A DNA stretch of 5,154 bases from Treponema sp. (GTDB taxonomy: Bacteria; Spirochaetota; Spirochaetia; Treponematales; Breznakiellaceae), in NCBI GenBank assembly GCA_031254795.1, contig JAIRTS010000258.1, positions 1 through 5,154 of the forward strand. Reading direction: 5' to 3'. The stretch's first letter is position 1. Each line of letters begins with the position of its first letter. Under the pieces are notes generated by a model. The model saw only the letters and a program-made list of their open reading frames with translations, made no database searches and was not told the origin of the DNA. Of the stretch, positions 1-4,995 are shown one piece after another. The position numbers were made by a program, and so were the translations under genes.

Positions 1-1
1 C

Positions 2-52
2 CCTAAAGGGGGCGGGGTATTAGACCCCACTGCGAATAAAACGCTATCTTGA
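2..52 (+). other. Possible 3' end of an upstream gene
   Basis: One frame is open from the window edge to a TGA at 50-52, giving 16 residues ending TANKTLS. Its stop lies against the Shine-Dalgarno of the receiver gene at 62, as expected for tightly packed genes in one operon. The stretch also holds a small perfect hairpin, GGGGT/ACCCC (14-18 with 24-28, 5-base loop). It is too short to identify a family and could equally be non-coding leader. Confidence 0.2.
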
Positions 53-61
53 GGTAAGGTT

Positions 62-469
62 ATGGATGAGAAAACGATTTTGGCAGTTGACGACACGCCT
101 GAAATACTTGAGAGTCTTAACGGTATTCTGGGTGATGATTACGATATGCGGCTTGCTAAAACCGCAAGCGCGGCATGGACGGCGCTTCGTTTGATCGAGG
201 TAAATCTTATTCTTTTAGACATAGAAATGCCCGGAATGTCAGGACTTGATTTTCTGGAAACCATCAATACAACAAGAATAGAATATAAAAACATTCCGGT
301 TATTTTTATTTCTTCCACCGCGGATCAGAAAATCATAGACAAAGCTCTAGGCATGGGAGCCGCAGGGTACATCGTAAAACCTTTTTTACCCGAACAACTG
401 CATGAAACGATCAAAAGTGTTCTCGAAATGGCAAATCTTCAAAATACAAACATGGATTTAAGCGAATAA
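62..469 (+). CDS. Stand-alone response regulator receiver (CheY-like) protein
   Basis: A 135-residue protein consisting of one receiver domain with no output domain. Seen in the sequence: the acidic pair D10-D11, the phospho-acceptor D53 in the motif LLDIEMPGMSG, the switch Ser at about residue 84 (FISST, where a Thr is usual), and the conserved K106-P107 in YIVKPF. All residues needed for phosphorylation by a histidine kinase are therefore present. By family knowledge such single-domain proteins act by protein-protein contact, either as CheY-like motor or signalling switches or as phosphate shuttles. The ATG at 62 is supported by GAGG at 51-54, seven bases upstream. The last 12 or so residues are a short polar tail beyond the domain. 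No kinase is in the window, but one could lie just upstream. The partner and output are unknown. Confidence 0.93.
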   Translation: MDEKTILAVDDTPEILESLNGILGDDYDMRLAKTASAAWTALRLIEVNLILLDIEMPGMSGLDFLETINTTRIEYKNIPVIFISSTADQKIIDKALGMGAAGYIVKPFLPEQLHETIKSVLEMANLQNTNMDLSE

Positions 470-544
470 GCGCGCTAGCCCGTTTATCAACAAGACTGCT
501 TCATCGGAACCTTAGCCTGACAATTCCCGCCATTATAACCGCTG

Positions 545-573
545 TTTACAAAAAAGTAAAAAGTTGATAAGAT
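545..573 (+). promoter_or_regulatory. Predicted sigma-70 promoter of prfB
   Basis: TTTACA (545-550, 5/6 to the -35 consensus) is followed by exactly 17 bases and then TAAGAT (568-573, 4/6 to the -10 consensus). A start site about seven bases past the -10 falls at position 580, the A of the proposed prfB ATG. No Shine-Dalgarno-like sequence lies between the -10 and the ATG. This is a prediction from spacing and consensus only. Confidence 0.5.
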
Positions 574-579
574 ACGACC

Positions 580-1687
580 ATGTTGTTAAGCGAATTAGGA
601 ACGCCCGTCGAAACGTTGCGGGCAAAAATCTACGACACTTGGAGGCGTCTTTGAAGACGCTTCCTTTGCGGAGCGCATCGCCGGTATAGAAAAGAAATCC
701 GGGGCGCCTGATTTTTGGAACGATCAAGCGGTTGCGGAAAAGACTATGGGGGAGTTGAAAGCCCTCAAATCCCGCTATGAGCCATGGAAGGCGATAAAAG
801 CCGCTGCTGATGATCTTGATACCCTGTATGAACTTTCGTGTGAGGAAAAAGACGAATCCCAATCGCCTGAAATAGAAGCCACGTTAAAAGATCTGTCCGC
901 GCGGTTTGAAAAACAAAACTTGTTCGAGCTTATGTCCGGCGAGGTTGACAAAAACGGGTGCTTTCTCACCATTCACGCCGGAGCGGGCGGCACAGAAGCC
1001 TGCGACTGGTCGCAGATGTTGTACCGCATGTACCTGCGCTGGGCTGAACGCAAAGGGTTTTCCATTGAGGAAGTTGACCGGCTTGAAGCCGAAGGCGGCA
1101 TAAAAAGCGCCACGTGTAAGATCGAAGGCGATTACGCCTACGGCTTTCTCAAGGGCGAATCCGGCGTTCACCGCCTGGTGAGGATTTCGCCGTTTGACGC
1201 AAACGCGCGGCGGCACACGTCGTTTGCGTCATGCTATGTGTTTCCGGCGCTTGACGATTCCATTGAGGTGGATGTCCGCCCCGAAGACCTGCGCGTGGAT
1301 ACCTACCGTTCCAGCGGCGCGGGCGGTCAACATGTCAACAAAACGGACAGTGCGGTGCGCTTCACCCACCTGCCGACAGGCATTGTGGTGGCGTGTCAGA
1401 GCGAGCGCAGTCAGACCATGAACCGCGCCACAGCCATGAGCATGCTCAAGGCGCGGCTTTACGAGTATTACAGGGCGGAAAAGGAAAAGGACAACGAGCG
1501 CTTCGCTCAAGAAAAAAAAGACATTTCTTTTGGCAGTCAGATACGCTCGTATGTGTTCCAGCCCTACACCATGGTGAAAGACACCCGAACCAAGACCGAG
1601 ATGGGCAATATTCAAGCCGTAATGGACGGAGACATAGACCTTTTTATTGAGGAGTATCTGCGTTTTGCATGGAAAGAGAAGAAATGA
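580..1687 (+). CDS. prfB: Peptide chain release factor 2, programmed +1 frameshift
   Basis: RF2 recognises UGA and UAA stop codons in the ribosomal A site and triggers peptide release. The gene is read in two frames: 24 codons from ATG 580 to CTT 649-651, then, skipping T652, from GAA 653 to the TGA at 1685-1687. The product is 368 residues, close to the 365 of E. coli RF2. Visible hallmarks are the N-terminal APDFWND motif just after the shift, the SPF stop-codon recognition tripeptide at about residues 203-205, and the catalytic GGQ at 248-250 within SGAGGQHVNKTDSAVR. The C-terminal GSQIRSY block is also typical. ATG 580 is the first start after an in-frame TAA at 568-570. There is no clear Shine-Dalgarno, but a promoter ends seven bases upstream, which suggests a leaderless message. 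Translating from the internal ATG at 746 would lose the N-terminal domain and is not the real start. Expression is expected to be autoregulated by RF2 level through the UGA. Confidence 0.96.
641..660 (+). promoter_or_regulatory. prfB +1 recoding site (CTT TGA) inside an inverted repeat
   Basis: GGAGG (641-645) acts as the internal Shine-Dalgarno. It is followed by three bases (CGT), the slippery Leu codon CTT (649-651) and the in-frame stop TGA (652-654). Spacing and slip codon match the known E. coli prfB site. By family knowledge, low RF2 lets the ribosome pause at UGA and slip +1. Unusually, GCGTCTT (645-651) and AAGACGC (654-660) are a perfect inverted repeat, so CTT TGA sits at the tip of a possible hairpin. 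Confidence 0.93.
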
Positions 1688-1766
1688 TCTAGTATATAAG
1701 AAAATGGACGGACGGAATTGGAAGCGGAGATATAAAGCAGCCGGTTTGCCGTATACGCCGCACGCG

Positions 1767-3296
1767 ATGAAAACGGCGTTCCTCCATTATCATACCGTTC
1801 TTTTTTTTCTCCTTTTTTTTTGCTTTGTGTCATCGCTCCATGCAAAAGCGTCTGCGGAAACCGCGCCCGCGCCATTGAATCCCGAATGGAACTTTGCGGT
1901 GACGGCGTTTGACATATCCGCGCTTCCATCGGAACATCAGCTCGTCGGGGAACTTGTCCAGCGTGAATTTGTCTTGCTGTTGAATGCCATAAAAAAACGA
2001 TGGCGCGGCGCGGAGGAATACACATACTATGAAACCGTGGCGTGGGAAAAAAGCAAAGCGGCTGCGGCAAAAGCCATAGCCGACAAATGGAGTCAGCGCG
2101 ATCAACTGTTGTTCCTCGGCGATCCGGCGTGGAAATACAAAAAATCTCTCAAAACCATAAACAGCGACATAGAGAAATTACGGGACACTTTTGAGAAAGC
2201 ATCCGTCGAGGCGCCGCTTATTACGCGGGAGCCGGTTTTTACCTTAATTGAGGCTAACAAAATAGAAACATATCCCAAACCGCCTGAAACCGGCAAGGAA
2301 TTCGCCTTTTGTGTTCAGGAAAAAATAGACGGCTTTTTAACGGGCGCCATTACGCTCTTTCAAGGACGTATGTACCTTACCTTGAAAGTGTACACGCTGT
2401 ACAGCAACTCTTATTTATATGAAGACAGCATCCTGTTTTCATCCGATCAAATGACCGGCGCCGTCAAGGAGCTTGCCGGCGATCTTACCGCGATGGTCTC
2501 CGGCGTCGCGCCCGCGTTGCTTACGGTTCATGCGGACGCCTTTGACGCATCCCTGTTTGTCAATGAAACCTTTGTCGGAACCGGTGAGATCTCCAACTTT
2601 GAGCATTCCCCTGGGGAAGTGACCCTCACCGCGTCCGCAAGCGGCCGGGAAACCGCCTCCGTTTCCCTTGAGCTTAACGAAGGCGAGCAAACCGATGTAT
2701 CCTTCACTCTGCCCCTCATCACGTCTGTTCCGTTTTCTTTTACCGCGCTGACGCCTCAAGCCAAATCAAAATGGACGATATTTACCCCCACCGTATTCTC
2801 AGAACAGGCGTCCGCAGTGTATCAGGGCGCGCTCTACGTGGGACAGGCGCCGCTGACGCTTGACGCGGGGTCTGGCGCGCTTGCCTATTACCGGATAGAA
2901 AGCGAGCAAATCGGGCTTGACGGAACCGTTAAGAAGACGGCGGGAACCGTTGTCGTTGACTCGCGGGCGGCCATGTCGACGGTAAAGACGCGGGTGTTGC
3001 CGGAACCTGAAAAAAAACCGGTTGAAAGAGCCATGAGCAGGCTGTACCTGTCGTACGGTCTGTTCTGGCTGACGCTGCCTGTCGCCCTAGTCGCCGGCAT
3101 GGACGCCCTCTGGGGCGGCAACGGCGGCATGCTCGGCGCCGCCATCCGGGGACGATCCGCGCCGGACGCGAACGCGTGGTTTCCCATTTCGATAGGCGCG
3201 ACTATCGCGGCGGGTACAGCCCTAGGCTTTACGATCATTAACGCAGTGTTGTATTTTTCTACGGCAAACGAGCGTTCGCCGGTGGTAGTGAAGTGA
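1767..3296 (+). CDS. Exported PEGA-domain membrane protein of unknown function
   Basis: A 509-residue protein from ATG 1767. It opens with a signal peptide: a hydrophobic core at about residues 10-23, then AKASA, with likely cleavage after A28 or A30. There is no lipobox, although C19 lies inside the core. Residues about 31-245 are an unrecognised mixed region containing a Lys/Ala-rich helix (94-105). Residues about 249-317 resemble a PEGA domain (LFVNETFVGTG, then a V/T-rich beta pattern ending in SFTLPL). A weaker PEGA-like segment with ALYVGQAPLTL follows at about 320-377. Two predicted membrane helices lie at about 424-446 and 472-497, so the bulk of the protein should be outside the cytoplasm, anchored near its C terminus. 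The frame is open back to a TTG at 1647, overlapping prfB, and ATG 1704 is an alternative start. ATG 1767 is chosen because it places the signal peptide at the N terminus. No start has a good Shine-Dalgarno. PEGA domains are thought to be surface or envelope modules, and the substrate is unknown. Confidence 0.8.
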   Translation: MKTAFLHYHTVLFFLLFFCFVSSLHAKASAETAPAPLNPEWNFAVTAFDISALPSEHQLVGELVQREFVLLLNAIKKRWRGAEEYTYYETVAWEKSKAAAAKAIADKWSQRDQLLFLGDPAWKYKKSLKTINSDIEKLRDTFEKASVEAPLITREPVFTLIEANKIETYPKPPETGKEFAFCVQEKIDGFLTGAITLFQGRMYLTLKVYTLYSNSYLYEDSILFSSDQMTGAVKELAGDLTAMVSGVAPALLTVHADAFDASLFVNETFVGTGEISNFEHSPGEVTLTASASGRETASVSLELNEGEQTDVSFTLPLITSVPFSFTALTPQAKSKWTIFTPTVFSEQASAVYQGALYVGQAPLTLDAGSGALAYYRIESEQIGLDGTVKKTAGTVVVDSRAAMSTVKTRVLPEPEKKPVERAMSRLYLSYGLFWLTLPVALVAGMDALWGGNGGMLGAAIRGRSAPDANAWFPISIGATIAAGTALGFTIINAVLYFSTANERSPVVVK

Positions 3297-3526
3297 AATA
3301 CCGGTGGCGCCGCCATAAGCGCATACTATTAAAAAGACGCATAAGCCAAAAAATGAAAAAGACGCGCTATTTGAATGGCCGCGCCGCCGCCGCTATCAAC
3401 CCGCGTTTATTATCCTCGCCCCATCCGACTATTTTTATCCCTTCGGCAACCGCTTTTAGCCGGTTGGTGGCGGCACCGGCGTAGCGCTACATACAAACCG
3501 CTTTGCGACTTAAAAAGGAATGAGCT
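3297..3526 (+). other. Intergenic region without a credible gene
   Basis: This stretch follows the PEGA gene and ends at the decayed hypothetical gene. It contains a GC-rich self-complementary tract just after the PEGA stop (3303-3314) and a 10-base direct repeat AAAAAGACGC at 3331-3340 and 3356-3365, exactly 25 bases apart. It also holds overlapping hairpins near 3447-3490, described separately. A short open frame from 3355 to 3484 has low-complexity Ala/Arg content and no recognisable motif, so it is not called. No T-rich terminator is visible. Confidence 0.5.
3447..3490 (+). repeat. Mutually exclusive hairpins plus a perfect 10-bp palindrome
   Basis: CAACCG (3447-3452) can pair with CGGTTG (3461-3466, 8-base loop). 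GCCGGT (3459-3464) can instead pair with ACCGGC (3475-3480, 10-base loop). The right arm of the first and the left arm of the second overlap, so only one can form at a time. GTAGCGCTAC (3481-3490) is a perfect palindrome directly after. They lie 37-80 bases before the start of the decayed gene at 3527. They could be a terminator for the PEGA gene or a leader structure, or mean nothing. No T tract follows. Confidence 0.35.
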
Positions 3527-3880
3527 ATGGCGCATTATTCAGATTGGATCCCACCACCCGGGTCGGCGTTTTGACGGGAAACGCGGAAAGCGCGTTGGAC
3601 GTGGCGAAAAACGAGACGACCCGCGCACCTGTGACGACGGTGCGGCGCAAGAAGGTGCTCGACGCGTTCATCACCGCAATTCGGGACATAAAACGCCGGT
3701 ATTTTCTTTCTCTCTTCCTTATGGATTCGAACTTCGCGTCCTTAGGTCTCAAGCCTCACGACAACACCCACACCGCTACGGGTGTTCCCACGGATCGGGA
3801 AGGATGTGGCGCAATTCGAGTGCAACGACAGGAGAAGACGGCGTACTTCGCGGTCAAGATCAAGAACGGTGGCAAGCAGC
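3527..3880 (+). pseudogene. Decayed conserved hypothetical protein (MAHYSDWIP family)
   Basis: A good Shine-Dalgarno AAGGA (3515-3519) precedes ATG 3527, which begins MAHYSDWIP. That frame stops at a TGA (3572-3574). The body resumes in another frame (shared with ATG 3520) with AKNETTRAPVTT, AIRDIKRRYFLS and SLGLKPHDNTHTATGVPT. A third frame adds QFECNDR at about 3812-3832, and the second returns with EKTAYFAVKIKNGGKQ up to about 3879. From memory, these blocks match, in order, a hypothetical protein of roughly 200 or more residues found in treponemes and other host-associated bacteria. Compared with it, about 25 residues after WIP and about 60 before QFE appear deleted. Its function is unknown. 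The usual C-terminal GPWGP...SA.IP block is absent, probably cut off by the IS1-type element. The alternative is that the third-frame tail VVLAEATT (ending 3914) is a mutated original C terminus. Confidence 0.65.
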
Positions 3881-4257
3881 GGTGCCCGTTGTTTTAGCCG
3901 AAGCAACCACATGAAATTATGCGACTAACCATAGAAATCAAACGCCCCCATTGCCACAGCCCTAACATAACCCGAAAGGGGAAAAAACGCGACGGCAAAC
4001 AAAATTACCGGCGCGCTCAACGCGGTCGCCAGTTCACCGGCGGCCATGATCTGTCCTGCCGGGGATGCCTTTCCCGGGTCGCTCAGACCGTCAAAATCAT
4101 GCTTGCCCAGGGAATTGGCATACGGGATATCGGCTCCGCGCCGCGAATAAGCGTCGCCAAAGTCTTAAAAGCGCTTGAATCAACCAAATATCAGATAAAA
4201 CCGAGACAAACTCGCTATGACCGCCTTGAGACAGACGAATTCCGGACGTATCTTGGA
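3881..4257 (+). mobile_element. Truncated IS1-type insertion sequence
   Basis: The fragment carries the N-terminal third of an IS1-type transposase. The proposed left end is GGTGCCCGTTG at 3881. IS1-family ends commonly begin GGT, and this point is where the preceding hypothetical loses homology. No matching right end is present, because the element is broken at about 4243-4257 where lectin-coding sequence takes over. The left boundary is an inference; the transposase homology itself is clear from 3919. Confidence 0.6.
3919..4257 (+). pseudogene. IS1-type transposase, N-terminal fragment
   Basis: From ATG 3919 the reading gives HCHSPNITRKGKKRDGKQNY, then GRQF, RGCLSRVAQTVKIML, GIGIRDI, ISVAKVLKALESTKYQIKP and finally TDEFRTYLG. 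This is the order of the zinc-ribbon, helix-turn-helix and start of the catalytic domain in IS1-family transposases. D106 of DEF aligns with the first acidic residue of the DDE triad. The remaining catalytic domain, well over half of a normal protein of about 220-230 residues, is missing. Three of the four expected zinc-binding cysteines are replaced (RPHC, and RRAQR where CxxC is usual), so the gene decayed beyond simple truncation. The frame runs on to a TAA at 4306-4308, but residues after LG are lectin sequence read out of frame. Confidence 0.8.
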
Positions 4258-4445
4258 CACAGGCCAAAACTTTTTGTGAAAGCAAAGGTGGGCATCTCGC
4301 TACCATAACATCGACAGCGAAACAGAGGGAAGTATTTTCCCTGATAGCCAATGGACAAAAAAAACTATACTGGATTGGCGACCAGCGTACCGGTAATGGT
4401 TGGAGATGGGTTACCGGTGAACAGTGGGGGTATACCAATTGGGCG
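4245..4445 (+). pseudogene. C-type lectin domain fragment, no start or stop of its own
   Basis: Reading from 4245 gives 67 uninterrupted codons with the core of a C-type lectin fold: DVSWTQAKTFCES, then KGGHLATITS, VFSLIANG, LYWIGDQRTG, WRWVTGEQWGYTNWA. GGHLATI is the classic first beta-strand motif, YWIG corresponds to the WIGL motif, and W.WVTGE...YTNW leads into the loop that normally holds the EPN/QPD sugar-binding triplet. The fragment stops just before that triplet, at the left end of the IS3-type element (4446), so the calcium site, WND motif and C-terminal cysteines are absent. Only the first Cys (11th residue) remains. The N terminus is replaced by the IS1-type fragment. In bacteria such domains occur in secreted or surface adhesins. 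The frame differs from both flanking transposases, so it is unlikely to be expressed as a working protein. Confidence 0.8.
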
Positions 4446-4470
4446 TGGAGCTTACCTCGGTGGGTGGACA
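4446..4470 (+). repeat. Left terminal inverted repeat of IS3-type element A
   Basis: The 25 bases beginning TGGAGCTTACC match the end of element B at 4968-4992 (read inward) at 17 of 25 positions without gaps. Shared blocks are TTACC and TGGG. Because B lies in the opposite orientation, this is the relation expected of the left and right repeats of one IS type. The adjoining bases 4440-4445 still encode lectin (Trp-Ala), so the boundary is sharp. Confidence 0.65.
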
Positions 4471-4769
4471 CGAAGATAAGCGGGAGATATACCAGAAGGA
4501 GAGGGAACGATGGGAAAGAAAGACGGGGAGCGGCGGGCATACCCGGAGGAGATCAAAGCCGAGGCGGCGGCGCCAGCCCGGAAGCGCGGGAAGCCGGCGC
4601 GCCAAGTCGCGGCGGATTTGGGCATTGACGAACACCTGCCCCACCGCCGGATCCGGCGGGCCCGGGCGGCGGCGGGGGCGGTCTCGCCGGCTTTCCCCGG
4701 GCGCGGATGGTCGCGGGGCCAGGAGCTTGCCCGGCCGCGGAAGGAAAACAACGCCCTGCGGACGGCGGC

Positions 4770-4786
4770 GTGAGGCTCCGCCTCAC
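4770..4786 (+). repeat. Perfect 17-base stem-loop inserted in orfA
   Basis: GTGAGGC (4770-4776), TCC loop, GCCTCAC (4780-4786): seven paired bases with no mismatch. Compared with the usual LR.ANEILKK of this OrfA type, the codons here read LRTAA, stop, GSASL, EILKK. This implies a net in-frame gain of about 18 bases that brings in the stop codon. Confidence 0.6.
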
Positions 4787-4796
4787 TCGAAATCCT

Positions 4797-4804
4797 AAAA
4801 AAAG
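4797..4804 (+). promoter_or_regulatory. Vestigial -1 frameshift heptamer of IS3 orfA/orfB
   Basis: A run of seven A's followed by G sits in the orfA frame as A AAA AAA G, the standard -1 slippery arrangement. A -1 shift here enters exactly the frame of orfB, which is open through to 5018. IS3-family elements use such a shift to make the OrfAB fusion transposase. Here it lies downstream of the orfA stop at 4771 and can no longer be reached. Confidence 0.65.
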
Positions 4805-4838
4805 CGGCGGCCGTCTTCGCGCAAGGGGAACCCCAGTA

Positions 4839-4970
4839 ATGGCGCGCCGGTTTATGATGTCCAACCGGGGCCGATACACCGTTAGGGAGATGGCCGGGAT
4901 TTTCGGGGTCGGCGGCGGCGCCTATTGCCGGTGGGTAAAGCGCGGGGCATCGGGGAAGCGGACGGAGAGG
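4839..4970 (+). pseudogene. IS3-family transposase OrfB, N-terminal fragment
   Basis: ATG 4839 overlaps the orfA stop by one base (TAATG), with AAGGGG at 4823-4828 as possible Shine-Dalgarno. The product begins MARRFMMSNRGRYTVREMAG, then IFGVGGGAYCRWVKRG and SGKRTER. This matches the N-terminal HTH-like segment of IS3 OrfB. The DDE integrase core is completely absent. After TER the sequence enters the end of element B, and the frame runs on to a TAA at 5016-5018 through unrelated codons. Confidence 0.75.
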
Positions 4971-4992
4971 ACTTTACCCCGTTGGGCAGGCA
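4968..4992 (-). repeat. Right terminal inverted repeat of IS3-type element B
   Basis: On the + strand it reads AGGACTTTACCCCGTTGGGC and onward. It matches the left repeat of element A at 17 of 25 positions. It lies only a few bases outside the orfB stop codon (TAA on the minus strand, 4996-4998). This is the compact layout typical of IS3-family right ends. Confidence 0.6.
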
Positions 4993-4995
4993 GTG

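Larger units (their letters stand above)
4510..4839 (+). pseudogene. IS3-family transposase OrfA, interrupted by a stop
   Basis: ATG 4510 has AAGGAG at 4496-4501 and begins MGKKDGERRAYPEEIKAEA, followed by KPARQVAADLGIDEHLPHR and, further on, a helical ELARPRKENNALRTA. This is the helix-turn-helix plus coiled-coil plan of IS3 OrfA, which binds the element ends and multimerises. The frame is stopped at TGA 4771-4773 but resumes in the same frame with EILKKAAAVFAQGEPQ and ends at TAA 4837-4839. The stop lies within a short palindromic insertion (4770-4786). Several core positions carry Pro or Arg where Leu or Trp is usual, for example PHRR for LHRW, which should disrupt the helix-turn-helix and zipper. 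This is a dead gene. An intact relative would be about 100 residues. Confidence 0.8.
4446..4968 (+). mobile_element. Truncated IS3-type element A, left part
   Basis: The element begins at TGGAGCTTACC (4446), whose layout, including TGGACAC and TAAGC further in (4466-4481), resembles the left end of IS3-family elements. It continues through a broken orfA (4510) and the start of orfB (4839). Homology ends in orfB at about 4968, exactly where the end of the inverted element B begins. Base composition is much richer in G and C than in the genes to the left. The right end and about 85% of orfB are missing from the window. Confidence 0.75.

Noticed and set aside
652..654. In-frame TGA in prfB as a premature stop or a selenocysteine codon.
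   Set aside because: Internal Shine-Dalgarno, CTT slip codon and resumption in the +1 frame with APDFWND match the known RF2 recoding mechanism.
1229..1615. Long minus-strand open frame opposite prfB.
   Set aside because: It mirrors the codon pattern of prfB, has no start signal and no recognisable motif. The other minus-strand frames over 533-3316 were rejected for the same reason.
3331..3365. Direct repeat AAAAAGACGC twice, 25 bases apart, as a CRISPR-like or iteron array.
   Set aside because: Only two short copies, A-rich and without further units; not enough to call an array.
3375..3914. A 179-codon open frame on the + strand.
   Set aside because: Its composition is Arg/Ser-rich with no family motif for most of its length. 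It overlaps the better supported remnant at 3527-3880 in another frame; only its last few residues may belong to that remnant or to the IS1-type end.
4245..4445. Target protein of a diversity-generating retroelement.
   Set aside because: The fragment is of the classic C-type lectin kind, not the sulfatase-modifying-enzyme-like kind used by known treponemal retroelements. No reverse transcriptase or template repeat is in the window.
4453..4500. Lectin-like continuation VGGHEDKREIYQ in another frame, which could suggest a frameshifted lectin C terminus.
   Set aside because: The same bases form the left inverted repeat and leader of the IS3-type element (match to the end of B at 4968-4992), so the resemblance is best explained as chance.
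4452..4879. Several overlapping open frames on both strands in the IS3 remnant.
   Set aside because: High G/C content removes stop codons from all frames. Only the orfA and orfB frames carry transposase motifs.
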